A DNA stretch of 64,000 bases, taken from contig JAQMWT010000632.1 of the NCBI GenBank assembly GCA_029834535.1, positions 1-64,000 of the forward strand. The letters run 5' to 3'. Positions 55,140 to 64,000 of the stretch are shown here, in pieces (the first letter of the stretch is position 1; every line of letters begins with the position of its first letter). Under the pieces are notes generated by a model. It was not told the DNA's origin. It saw only the letters and a list, made by a program, of their open reading frames with translations, and ran no database searches. This stretch comes from Chrysophaeum taylorii (taxonomy: Eukaryota > Sar > Pelagophyceae > Pelagomonadales > Pelagomonadaceae). Position numbers and translations under genes: made by a program.

Positions 55140-55405
55140 TCGGGTCACATCAGTGGTTCCGCCTTCGGCAAGCAGGGTCACATTACTGCTTTCTAAGAAC
55201 CAGTGATGTGACCCGTTTTTCGTGTCGCTCCGGAGCTCCGTCCTGGAACGAGTGATGTGGCCCGAGAGGACGAGTGATATGTCCTATTTATTATTAGGGC
55301 AAGTGATGTGTGTAAGGAGTCAGTGATGTGACCCGAGAAATTAAGAGAACCTGTGATGTACCCTTGGTGCGAGTGATGTGACCTCATGAACCAGTGATGT
55401 GACAT
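55140..55405. repeat. right terminal motif cluster of the MULE
   Basis: About ten copies of a 14-16 bp motif (consensus near CCAGTGATGTGACCCG) within 265 bp, for example at 55200, 55250, 55272, 55299, 55320, 55375 and 55389. Two inverted copies lie at the inner edge (CGGGTCACATCAGTGG and GGGTCACATTACTGC). It is the counterpart of 49557-49700 but richer. Confidence 0.8.
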
Positions 55406-55455
55406 TTACCCTATTTTTTTCGATAGATAAATCTGTAGAGCCGTTATTATTATTA

Positions 55456-55562
55456 GGGAAAAGTCAAGTTTCCAACCACCATATATGTTTGGTCACCGTA
55501 AACCCTCAACAAGTTTGGTCACTTAAGTTTGGTCAATCCGGTATCTTGGTTGACTTAACTTG
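55456..55562 (+). repeat. left terminal inverted repeat of the TIR element
   Basis: Starts GGGAAAAGTCAAGTTTCC and contains three GTTTGGTCA motifs within 90 bp. It pairs with 59430-59522 in reverse orientation. Confidence 0.7.
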
Positions 55563-56462
55563 TACTTTTAGACAGCAAACATAAAGGTCGCACTTATCTC
55601 CGCGCGTGAGGCACATCCCTCCTACCCCACAAACCCACCCACATCCTTCATGCTCCCCACACACACCCCCCTCTTAGCAGTCGACATTTAAAGACAAAAC
55701 AAGGCCCGACGTGATCAAGCTTTCAGCGGCTCTGTTTATGTCGTCGCGCCGTGGTGACTCCGAATCGTCCTTCGACTTCGAAACGAACACGGTATCTATC
55801 GATGCGGGTTTCGTCGTCGCTCGGGTCGAGCGGGAGCGTGGTGGTAACACGCCGACGTCGGTTGACCACGACGCCGAGAAAGAAAACAAGAAGTCGCGTG
55901 CCCAGACAAGGTAACCAGACGAAGGTAAACGACTATGAGAGATCGCCGAGTACGCTGTCGCAGCTCAGAGCGCGCAAATACGAGGGTAGTCCACTTTTCT
56001 CGACCTAATAACCAAGATGCCAAGTTCAGCAAGTGTGTTATCGAGGCCGACTTGCAGCAGCATCTGATGTTCGACACGGGCGGCAAGTTGACGGCGTGTA
56101 CAACATGGTCTACAGCGCGACAGCGCTGTCGTTCAAGTGCCATATGCAAGATGCAGCTTTTTTCTGCGTGCTGCTCGTAGTGATGTGCAAGTAGACAATA
56201 CCGTCACGTGTGTTGTAATAGGCACACCTGCTCTCGGGACCTTCTTGCCGACAAAGATCCAGCTATCGCGCGAAGCACTTCTGCGAGGCCGTGTCGGTCC
56301 TCATCAAGGGCTTTATGGAGGTCAAGTCAGGCGGCTCGCTGGCCGGTTAGCACCCGGAAAAAAAGTCCGCGCTGGGAATCATGGGGTACGCTCGGTTGGG
56401 CAGAGCGCGACGGACAGGTCGATTGTTCGTGGACCAAGACGTCCGCGGCCTGCGACGCTTTT
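55563..56462 (+). other. interior of the TIR element, Helitron scrap and broken frames
   Basis: Positions 55590-55695 repeat the Helitron-end unit (CTCTTAGCAGTCGACATTTA, reversed relative to 30906-31056). From 55711 a 67-codon frame reads IKLSAALFMSSRRGDSESS and is followed by short frames up to 56440 that I cannot assign. Confidence 0.35.
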
Positions 56463-56640
56463 GCACGACCTCGCACAAGACCGCGCAGTGTCGGTCCACC
56501 ATCAACAAGTCCGTCCTCGTCCCTCGCCTCTACCCCGGCTGCGTGATTTTCCTCTGTGATTCCGCACCGGCTCCTGCCGGTCCGGCCTGGCTCCCATGCT
56601 CGGGAGAGGTCTGAAGTTAGTTAGTTAGTTAGTCAGTCAG
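56463..56640 (+). mobile_element. LINE 3' end, severely 5'-truncated copy
   Basis: It starts GCACGACCTCGCACAAGACC, matching the last codons of the LINE ORF (22200 on), continues through its 3' untranslated region and ends GAAGTTAGTTAGTTAGTTAG. Its last 60 bp are closer to the SINE-like repeat than those of the 20522 copy. Confidence 0.85.
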
Positions 56641-57654
56641 GCGGCTCTTCTTTCTCGGCATGTGCGTTTGATATACATCTGCAACAAAGTCATCCGCTAA
56701 AGGCACGAGATGACGAACCGGGATCGTTCGCTGTAGTCTGTCATAAACATCGAACTAATAAGGGGCATCCGAATAATCTTGGGCGACGACGAAACAGCGT
56801 GGTATCAGCGTTGTCTTGCGCAGGCCTTGTTTGTAGATGTTGTTCTGCGAGTATTCGCATGTTGATGCGTGTGTATGGGCGAACTTGGAGGCATTCAATT
56901 TTGGTGTGATCAAATTTCGAACAATCACATCGAACTTGTCCTATTTTAGACTCGTACTAATGACTGGGTAAGAATTACAGGGGTGGTGTCAGCGATCTTC
57001 TGGAGCGAGGCGCAACGGCACGTGCTCGCGTTGCCGTTTTCCCAGAATCAAGCTGGACAGCTAACTCCGGATCGGGTACGCGACGGTGAGGAACTCCTGT
57101 ACGTGGTCCTGTACGGTCCCGCACAAGTGTGGGACTACAATCTTTGGGTGCTCGAGGGGCGTTACTCACGCAGTTTCTCGAGGTCGTCGAGTTTCGCGTT
57201 CTCGACCCCGAGTCGATTATCAAAGACGCGCTCCTTCTCGAGTTTTGGGATGCAGAATGGGGTGATCCGTCTCACGCAGACTATGTAAGTCTGGTGTCTG
57301 AATGTCCGCTTGTTGCTGAAGAATGACGTACGACCACGGCAACACCACCGTGGTGAGTCGCGGTTTGGGTGGCTTCTACTAACGATGGAAGGTACGAGAA
57401 TGGGACGAGCTTAAATACGCCAAGCCGTGGGAATGTGCTCTCGAGGCCGCGCGTCGCTGCCCGCTCTCCTTGCGTATCGCCGCGCTGTCTTAGGATGGAA
57501 CTCCTTATAAGGCGGGCGGTCATGGGGGGGTGCCCATGCCAATGCCGCGCGTGTAACGCCACGGTAGTAGATTCTGCGTAGCTGCAGCACCTAGCTCTCG
57601 TTTTTACAGCATTTTTCGCACGAAAAGCGCTCACGCGCCCCCTTAAAAAAGCCT
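56641..57654. other. interior of the TIR element, no gene recognised
   Basis: Several open frames of 60-117 codons on both strands. One plus frame at 57129-57326 reads LLTQFLEVVEFRVLDPESI and looks protein-like but matches nothing I know. It might be the remains of the element's own gene. Confidence 0.3.
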
Positions 57655-57856
57655 CCTTAAGTTTGATTTAAATAGCCAAAGTTTGGTCAATACCGTGGAA
57701 GTTCGAGGAGTAGTGATCAAACTTGTTGACCAAACTTGCGAGGTTATTAATCAAACTTGAAGGGTTGATGATTGATCAAACTTAATGCAACTTCGGAGTG
57801 ACCAAACTTAACTGATCAAACTTCTATTGAAAGTGACCAAACTTGGGAATTTTCCC
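57655..57856. repeat. internal block of AAGTTTGGTCA-type motifs
   Basis: About nine copies of (A)AGTTTG(G/A)TCA in both orientations, ending CTTGGGAATTTTCCC at 57856 and followed by TTA. This resembles another terminus of the same family, so the 55456-59522 span may be two related elements or a nested pair. Confidence 0.6.
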
Positions 57857-58499
57857 TTAAACATACATCAAAATCGAGTAAACTTGAAAGAAATTGATTA
57901 TATTATATTATACTGTGAAGGTCGAAGTTTCACCGACAAGTCCCGAATTTCCTCCAACACAACTCCTTGTGTCACGGATTTCGCTCCGCACGAGATTGAT
58001 GTGTTGATCCCCAAGTTTACTTTACGCAGTGGTCGAGTTCCTGAACCGATCATCACCCGCGTTTACCAGAAGATTCGTTCACGAGATGCTCGTAAGGCGA
58101 AGCCGCGCTCCTCGCGCTAGCACCTCGCTGGGGCAGCTCGAATTCTTACCAGGGGAGTCCTGTGGCGGCAACTTCCGCCTCCTAAGGCTTACCCCTCTTC
58201 TAGGGCCCCCCTTATCAGGGGCACCCTACTCCGTTCCGATGATGTCAGTGTTCTCTATGACATCATCTTCCTTTTTCCGTGACGCATGTCACCCTGATTT
58301 CCGATTTTCGATTTATCCTTGATCATAAAGCAACAGCCGGTCCTCAAGTTGAGAGGACCAGGCACGGAAGTTGTTTGTGGTCGCGTGGCGGGAGAACGGC
58401 CATCCTCGTCCAGTGATCCCACCAAGGGCACGGACGCGATCGGCGAGCCAGGATTCGAAGGCACGCCAGGTAGCCCCTAAAATTCTCCTTACGCCACAG
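57857..58499 (+). other. stretch without a recognised gene
   Basis: A 97-codon plus frame (to 58120; FAPHEIDVLIPKFTLRSGRV) and an overlapping one to 58322. Neither has a known domain. Confidence 0.3.
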
Positions 58500-58862
58500 G
58501 CCTGATCGCCGACCGCATGGTTGCGATGGAGGACGGTGCCTCATGAATCCTGAGCCTTGCGAGGGCATCCGCCCTCCCGGCGTAGGTTGGCACCTAGTCG
58601 CCTCCCGGGCGGGCCGGTTGGCAGCCGGAACGTTCGCAGTGGGACGGGGTATGGCCGGGGGGCGCAGACGGAAGGTTATCGACGAGTTGGTTGTCAGTCA
58701 CATCGCGGTCTCCTCGTCGCATGGCGACGAGCTTGATGATCACTCTCCGCCGACCGACCTTTCGGCGCCCCTCGTCTACAGGCCCGTGATTCCGGACTGG
58801 CTCCTGTCGGTCCGGCCTGGCTCCCATGCTCGGGAGAGGTCTGAAGTTAGTAGTTAGTTAGA
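58500..58862 (+). mobile_element. SINE-like repeat C, copy 5
   Basis: A full-length copy starting CCTGATCGCCGACCGCATGG and ending GAAGTTAGTAGTTAGTTAG. A frame of ~104 codons (MNPEPCEGIRPPGVGWHL) is open on the sense strand here and in copies 1 and 3. I read it as a by-product of GC-rich sequence rather than a gene. Confidence 0.88.
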
Positions 58863-59010
58863 TCCGTTAACGGACGGCTGCGTCAGCTTAACGGACAGCA
58901 TCCAATTTGTTCTCTCCGATTCTCAAAACTATTTGACTCCCGATAAACTATTACACGACTTTCGAAAAAGCAACTATTACAGCACCACTCCCCGATAAAC
59001 TATTACGTAA

Positions 59011-59320
59011 CTCCCACAACACGATAATAAACTTCGCCGACGAACACGCACGTAAAGGTATCGACTCCCACAATACAACTATATACTTCGCCAACAGACA
59101 CGCACGTAAAGGTATCGACTCCCACAAAACGACTATATACTTCGCTGACGAACACGCACCTAAAGTACTGACTCCCATAAAACGACTATATACTGTGCCA
59201 ACGAACACGCACCTAAAGTGCGGACTCCCACAAAACAACTATATACTTCGCCAACGGACACGCACCTAAAGTACTGACTCCCACAAACCGACTATATACT
59301 TAGCGAACAGACACGTAGGG
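59011..59320. repeat. 53-56 bp minisatellite, six units
   Basis: Units read GACTCCCACAAAACGACTAT then ATACTTCGCCAACGAACACG and CACCTAAAGTACT, six in tandem with 80-95% similarity. Flanking half-units at 58945-59010 (CCCGATAAACTATTACACGA) are more diverged. Confidence 0.88.
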
Positions 59321-59429
59321 TACTACTGCGGCCCCAGAATTAAATTACTATTCGCCAAACGAACGGCCTACAGTAGTTTGCTCTCTAAGAGTACAAGTTT
59401 CGTAGTCATCAGCCAAGAGACGGATGGAC

Positions 59430-59522
59430 CAAACTTAACTGACGACCAAACTTGTTGAAGGTTTACGGCCGTGACCAAACTTCCCTATGGTGGTGGTTGG
59501 AAACTTGACACTTTGCAAACCC
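59430..59522 (-). repeat. right terminal inverted repeat of the TIR element
   Basis: Reverse complement of 55456-55562 with indels. It ends CTTTGCAAACCC and is followed by TTATTAG. Confidence 0.7.
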
Positions 59523-59650
59523 TTATTAGTAGGTTTATCCGTTTTAGAGTAGTGAGTCGTTGTAAAATGACCGCCCTTTTTGTTTTTTTTTTTCCCGGAA
59601 GGGTTTCTTTCTTTCAGCTTTTTTTGCGGACGGACTACTGCGACTACTAA
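59523..59650 (+). promoter_or_regulatory. short intergenic region upstream of the Hook-like gene
   Basis: Only 128 bp separate the TIR element from the start codon. It contains two T-rich tracts (59576-59595 and 59621-59629) and no TATA box I can defend. Any core promoter must lie here or inside the transposon end. Confidence 0.3.
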
Positions 59651-60937
59651 ATGATGATGATGGAGAAGACAGCTTTGATCGCTTGGCTCCGAAGTTTGGG
59701 CGAGAGCGTGGAGAAGATCGAGGACGTGAGCGATTCTCAGTTGGAGCGCGTGTGCCCGAAGGAATTCTGGGATCGGATTGGGGCTCTAAAGTTGAGAAGA
59801 AGCAATTTTGAGTTGTTGAAGTTGATTCTCGGGTTTGCCGTGCAGTGCGACGCGAAGGCGTTTTATATAAATAAAATAATGGAACTCCCCGAATCGGAAC
59901 AGGCGATTTTGATGCACGTCTTGGAAGACGACGGGTCGCGGCGTTTGGAAATTGAAAATTCAGAACTAAGAACCGAAAACGCGACTTTGAAAGATGAAAT
60001 TGGAAATTTAAAATCCGAAATTGAAACGTTGAAATCGCTTCCGGGCGAAGAAGAAAACGAAGCGTTGGCGCGGTTGGACCAGGTTACGGCGACTTTGGAA
60101 GGAACGAAGTTTGACCTGATGGAGTCGCGGTCCGAGTTGGAATTTGCGAACGTCCGAAACCAAAACCTCTCGGAGAAGTTAAAAGATACGCGAGACAAGT
60201 TCCAAGCCGAGAAAGTAAAGTTTATGGACGAAATCGACGTCCTCAAGTCGCAGACCGAAGACTACGAAAAAATGAAAATTCAAATTTTGAAACTGGAAAA
60301 AAAATCCGAAGAAAACGCTCGACTCCGCTCGGAAATTAAAAAATTAGACGCCCAAAATTCCAAACATTTGAAAGACATTTTGAAATTTAAAGCTGAGCGT
60401 CGTGCTGCTGCTGCTGGTGTCAAATCAGCACCGACGACGCCGCCTTCTTCTTCTTCGAGAATATTAAAAGGTGACTCGAGACTCGAACTCGAGACCGCCA
60501 AAGCCGAGTTGGCAGCGTGCCGCGAAGCGCTCGAAGAAGCGCGCGAAGCGAGGCGATTTTTTGAAGACGAACGGAGAAAGCCGCCAACAAGACGTGTTCT
60601 TATCCAAGAAGAAGAGGAGAGGGGGGTCTTCGAGGAGAGCCCGGGGGATTTAAGGGCGAAAATCGCCGCGCTTACTACACCCTCGTTGGACGGAATCCAA
60701 GCCAAATACACCGTCCTCGTTCACACCTACAAAAGCCAACTCAAAGAAAAACAAGACAAGATCGAGACGTTGGAAGCCAAGCTCGCCAACGACCGCTCCC
60801 TCCACAAGCGCGAAGAGTCCCTCCTCCTCTCCGCCATCTACAACCTCGGCTCCACCATCATCGATGCCAACTTCGCTGCTGCTACCGCCGCCGCGTCGAG
60901 CGGACTACCTGCCGAGCCAATCTCCTCGATAAGATAA
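59651..60937 (+). CDS. Hook-like coiled-coil protein (probable host gene)
   Basis: A 428-codon intronless frame, the only good host-gene candidate. Residues 1-92 resemble the HOOK N-terminal domain: ALIAWLRSLGESVEKIEDVS is followed by KEFWDRI and by LLKLILGFAVQCDAKAFYIN and IMELPESEQAILMHVLED, which match the end of Hook heads (LLQL.LGCAVNCE...IM.LEE..Q). The head is some 60 residues shorter than in animal Hook proteins, the middle being absent. Residues ~97-255 form a long heptad coiled coil. A Pro/Ser break (APTTPPSSSSR) lies at ~268 and a second coiled region runs to ~400. Family members link dynein to cargo, but that role is inference here. The first of four consecutive ATG codons was taken as start. 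The TAA stop lies in GATAA repeats. The next element begins 25 bp later. Confidence 0.6.
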   Translation: MMMMEKTALIAWLRSLGESVEKIEDVSDSQLERVCPKEFWDRIGALKLRRSNFELLKLILGFAVQCDAKAFYINKIMELPESEQAILMHVLEDDGSRRLEIENSELRTENATLKDEIGNLKSEIETLKSLPGEEENEALARLDQVTATLEGTKFDLMESRSELEFANVRNQNLSEKLKDTRDKFQAEKVKFMDEIDVLKSQTEDYEKMKIQILKLEKKSEENARLRSEIKKLDAQNSKHLKDILKFKAERRAAAAGVKSAPTTPPSSSSRILKGDSRLELETAKAELAACREALEEAREARRFFEDERRKPPTRRVLIQEEEERGVFEESPGDLRAKIAALTTPSLDGIQAKYTVLVHTYKSQLKEKQDKIETLEAKLANDRSLHKREESLLLSAIYNLGSTIIDANFAAATAAASSGLPAEPISSIR

Positions 60938-60961
60938 GGATATGATAAGATAAGATAAGAT

Positions 60962-61292
60962 TGGAGAGAAATCTGCGGCCTCTTACCCTTATCCGTCCGT
61001 CGAGAACGTGATCTATTCCTTACCCTTCTTCTTCCTTTCTACACAATCATCATCAAATAGTCCCCTGATTTGTGCCTACGCTCATCATCATGGTGGTCTA
61101 GCGCGCCCCGAGGTATCTAGCACTACACACTTTACATTTCTCGTGTAGTTCTAGATGCCGCCTGTCGTGTTCTGAGGATATATATAGGGAACATACCTTT
61201 TCATCCCCCCCCGAATTAACTAATTCCAGACGTTCACGATGAGACGGGATGGTTTCCCAGGTGACTTACCACTGCTTGCTAAATGCTCTGCA
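60962..61292 (+). repeat. 5' LTR of A2
   Basis: 331 bp, ending CTCTGCA and followed by GGTTATGGGCCCAGG. The first bases are TGGAGAG in place of TGCAGAG. It lies 25 bp after the stop of the Hook-like gene. Confidence 0.88.
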
Positions 61293-61833
61293 GGTTATGG
61301 GCCCAGGCGGGTCCCTGAGAAACCATGTGTTAAAACGTGCACGTAATAACCTATGGATATTGGACTGTTACCGCGCCAGTCCAGCCTCGCCATGTGACAC
61401 GCTTGTCAATACATCGCCATTACCATTGGGCTGTATATAATTTTTTTTTTTGCACACGTGATCGTGTAACCTTGTGTGCACCTGTTCATAGCATCTAGCA
61501 CCGTATTGTCATGTCAACGTTGGTGCGTGTGTCATTGGCTAACCTGTACTCTTGCACACATGTTATGGAATATTATGGGTACGTCCACTCGTACATTCCA
61601 TGGCAATGCACTTAACAAGCTCCTTGAGAGCACCAAAACTAACCAGCTGCCTGAGTGACTACGCTTAGCGACACTACTCTGGACTCAGAGCTTGCACAGT
61701 CGTCAGTCATATAGACACATTTTTTCCGCCGAAAAATCGATGAGTATACATAGACACCGATAGACAGACCCCCTTAGAATGTCTAGATAGTGTCAACTGC
61801 GTGACTGAACCCACAGGTTCCCCGTCAACTGCT

Positions 61834-62755
61834 ATGGCAGAACACGCAGCACGAGCCGCACCTAAGGCGATCACAGGTGCGGATATATTGAAGCTCGAAG
61901 CTCCTGTAGTTGAGTTTCTTAATGAGGGGAACCGCTTCCAGCTTCAGAACTGCAAGGTATCCTTGCAAATCAAGCATATCAAGCAATTACTACGGTCCAG
62001 TCATGCCGATGCTTTCCTCGAGTACGACTCGTATGAAGCATATACTCGGTCGTGCAAGGACTACGAAATCCTCCGGAATCAAATTCTCGATCGCGTTTTC
62101 CTGGAATGGAAGACCGATAGGGCTGCTGATCTCCGTTTAGCTGTTGATGAATTACCCCCTGAGTATCAGGAATGGCATTTCACCAACGAAGCTTTCCCCC
62201 ACCTACCTGATGCAGAAGTAACTCAGCTAACTACTGTCTGTTACGACTATAAAGTCAAGGCATTACGTCCTGAAATCAATGCTCGTTTCTTAGAAGAGGA
62301 ACGAATCTTAAATCGCGCGCACCCGAAGGCACTAGCTTTCGACACTCGTGTTCGTGCCCCGGTTACCATGTTTTCGTTGACTGCAGCTGACTGGCACACT
62401 TACCAGAACACGTACGCTACATTCTTGCATACTTACTTCAATCTTGAAAGTGTTGGAAAACCGGCACTTGCGGCCTGGCCCGCCATCAATGAGATATACA
62501 ACAAAAGCTATTTACCCAACAAGGCTCGAGCTATTATGCGCATCGCCTTTAATCACTACGAGTCTGTTACGACTACTGATGTGTCTTATTTGAAACAACA
62601 ATTTAACTCTGTTGTTTATAATCCTAACTGGTATGTCCATGTATTTATCGAAGCTGTCCTAGCATTTAGGCAAATCTCTTACCAACTTAACCAGGAAGAG
62701 ACTGACCTTCAAGTCGGCTTTGGCACTCTTTGCAGGAAAATCTATGAAGAGATAC
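61834..62755 (+). pseudogene. gag: gag N-terminal part of copia element A2
   Basis: MAEHAARAAPKAITG onward, matching the A1 gag through its capsid-like region to about residue 307 (NQEETDLQ, LC.KIYEEI). The element is truncated here and the next sequence is family B on the other strand. Confidence 0.85.
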
Positions 62756-64000
62756 GGAGCGTGATCAGGGTCAAACGATCGTGATAGCGTTAATATACGC
62801 AAGTCACAAACAAGCTGACACAAATGTTTATAAATTGTATGATATGTTCCAGCTGGAATAGCATTTGCGATGATATCACAGCATAGGTCAGGGGACAAAG
62901 ACAAAAGAAAATTGATTTGGTACGCTGTGAAGTTATTGGCGCGTGCCAATTCGCGAGTTGAGTAGTGTCGGATGCGATCGAGTCGTGGATCGTACACGAG
63001 CATATTAGCAAATCCACGAATGGTAGGAGTGGGAGTATATATAGAGTGAACTTTGGCCCCCATCTTCCTGTCGCTTGATGTTATAAAGCCCAAATATCTG
63101 CTTTGGGACAAATGCATGTCACTTCAAGCAAAAATTTTGTCGATAAATTCGAGATGATTTTCCTGAGGGTAGAAGACAAAAGAATCATGAAATACAGGAG
63201 AGGTATAGGAAACCAGTGCTTGTACTAGACGACGTGTGTCTTGATTTTCATTATTATGATGGTATGCTTGGCAAAGCCAAAGAAAGCCGGTAACTGGTTC
63301 GAGAGAAGCAGTCTTGTCGATTCCGGCATCGTGTGTTAAAAGGGTGTAGGTTTCGCCAAAAGCATTTATGTGTACCTGGTATTTAGAGGAAGAGTTAGAA
63401 ACTGTTATGTCTCCGCCTGTGTGTCTTCCACCAGTGATGTAAATGATAGATGAAGTAGAGGATTTATTTAGGAATAACCTGTGAGATGGTTGGTTAGATT
63501 CGATAGTTGTAATACGAAAGGACACAGGTAATGTGATGGATTTAGGGAATAATCGTCCCATGATATTATAGAGGAGCACAAAAGCTTTGAGTTCAATAGG
63601 GGATCTCATGCAAGCTAGTGGTTTTCTTGAATTAGTCAAGAATCCCAGGCGAAAATTAGAAATGCCTTCCATTTCATCTTGACTGGGATGTTCGACTGTT
63701 TTATTAGAGTGCAGACGAAGGAACAGCATAGTTAAGCTTTCGAGCTCAGTCACCTTTAAGCGCACGGATCCGGTACGGCTAAAAATGTTATAGGTTTTAG
63801 GTGTGGACACAAATGGTATGTCAGGAAAGACTTGTGTCCAAGGTTCGTCGACTATTAACTTGCGACTGATGGAGTTAGCATGGTCTGCGATATCCAGAAA
63901 GGAGGTGACTCGTTTATTAGGCCATGAAAGCAGATCGAGAGGGCCGGTGTTATATTTGCGTGGAACGAGGATCCATCTTTCTCTGGCTTGATAATCTCCA
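62756..64000 (-). mobile_element. Ty1/copia fossil B0, pre-integrase part (continuation of 1-5002)
   Basis: Minus-strand family B sequence upstream of the integrase, running off the right edge. The protein (TYNIFSRTGSVRLKVTELES, then LNKSSTSSIIYITGGRHTGG) aligns with the pre-integrase region of A1 (9070-10100). It ends at SFDPDHAP, and the segment ending at 5002 begins TLHQSSIIMFYIS, the next residues by alignment to A. The two segments are therefore probably one element. It is a fossil with about one interruption in the visible part. Confidence 0.85.

Larger units (their letters stand above)
49557..55405 (+). mobile_element. Mutator-like DNA transposon (MULE) with clustered terminal motifs
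   Basis: A DNA transposon defined by a MuDR-type transposase gene (49875-53789) lying between two clusters of a GTGATGTGAC-type motif, at 49557-49700 and 55140-55405. The outermost copies are inverted (GGGACACATCACTCGTT at left; AACCAGTGATGTGACA at right), giving a short imperfect inverted repeat. The left border cuts copia A3. No matching target duplication is visible and A3 does not resume at the right, so the right limit is less certain. Secondary insertions inside are two SINE-like repeats and an old LTR. It is inactive by its stop codons and frame shifts. Confidence 0.75.
55456..59522. mobile_element. TIR element with GGG ends and TTA flanks (PIF/Harbinger-like?)
   Basis: The left end GGGAAAAGTCAAGTTTCC (55456) and, reversed, the right end GGGTTTGCAAAGTGTCAAG (59522) open ~90-bp imperfect inverted repeats. 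These share TCAAGTTTCCAACCACCA, a CGTAAACC.TCAACAAG block and several AAGTTTGGTCA motifs. Both sides are flanked by TTA (in fact TTATTA), and GGG ends with a TTA target are typical of PIF/Harbinger. I found no DDE transposase inside. The 4.1 kb interior holds a LINE end, a SINE-like copy, a Helitron-end scrap, an internal third motif block and a minisatellite. Confidence 0.6.
60962..62755 (+). mobile_element. Ty1/copia fossil A2, 5' LTR and gag start
   Basis: The 5' end of a family A element: LTR (60962-61292), half-tRNA primer site (61293-61307), leader and the first ~307 codons of gag from the ATG at 61834. It stops at 62755, where family B sequence on the minus strand begins. It aligns with A1 5003-6769 at about 95% identity. 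It is a truncated fossil. Confidence 0.9.

Noticed and set aside
54839-55255. 138-codon plus frame before the MULE right end as a host gene
   Set aside because: It overlaps other equally long frames, runs into the terminal motif cluster and has no recognisable domain.
58543-58857. Conserved ~104-codon frame in repeat C as a gene, with a second frame on the opposite strand
   Set aside because: Both strands are open at once in a GC-rich repeat, the frame is lost in copies 2 and 4, and no domain is recognisable.
59011-59320. Possible CRISPR-like array
   Set aside because: The units are contiguous 53-56 bp repeats that differ gradually, with no unique spacers and no cas genes, in eukaryotic DNA. 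It is a minisatellite.
60280-60711. Serine-rich minus-strand frame inside the Hook-like gene
   Set aside because: It is the antisense of the heptad-rich coiled coil and has no features of its own.

Overview
This is eukaryotic nuclear DNA made almost entirely of transposable elements. It holds Ty1/copia-type LTR retrotransposon fossils, an RTE-like LINE with its SINE-like partner, Helitron pieces, a Mutator-like element (MULE), an element with TTA-flanked inverted repeats, and only one likely host gene. The mix excludes a bacterium. Intronless reading frames and a copia-dominated repeat landscape would suit a protist or an alga such as a red alga, but the sequence alone does not fix the lineage.

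Layout. Two copia lineages, called A and B here, account for most of the window. B0 (minus) fills 1-5002 and appears to resume at 62756-64000, so the 57.7 kb between may lie inside one B element. A1 (plus, 5003-17145) has both LTRs and all parts. B1 (plus, 17146-22859) carries a Helitron and a 5'-truncated LINE with a clean 10-bp target duplication. From 22861 to 35380 lies a long unclassified repeat D in two copies. D1 is split by a 2.7-kb gag-only LTR element (27959-30662), and its empty site is preserved in D2. A4 (35404-39015, minus) is split by Helitron 2, which carries a 116-bp CAGA array. B2, a gag remnant of a further copia lineage, B3 and A3 follow to 49556. From 49557 to 55405 lies a MULE whose gene combines a zinc-binding N-terminus, a MuDR-type transposase, a SWIM finger, an OTU-like protease and a C-terminal PHD-like finger. 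From 55456 to 59522 lies a TIR element with TTA flanks and no recognisable transposase. The host-like gene (59651-60937) encodes a Hook-like coiled-coil protein and is followed 25 bp later by the LTR of A2 (60962-62755).

Main points. (1) A and B both carry a long third ORF downstream of pol, with an RG-rich head, a Cys motif, a coiled coil and a helical C-terminal half. (2) The MULE couples a transposase to an OTU-like protease and a PHD-like finger, and every stop interrupting its main frame is TAG. (3) A SINE sits inside the MULE zinc finger, and removing it with one target copy restores the frame. (4) A elements carry a primer site matching an internal (half) initiator-tRNA-Met fragment, as in Drosophila copia. 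(5) The SINE-like repeat shares its 3' end and GTTA tail with the LINE. (6) The block at about 41.0-46.7 kb is unusually rich in small deletions whose limits ignore element borders, which may be a consensus-quality problem.
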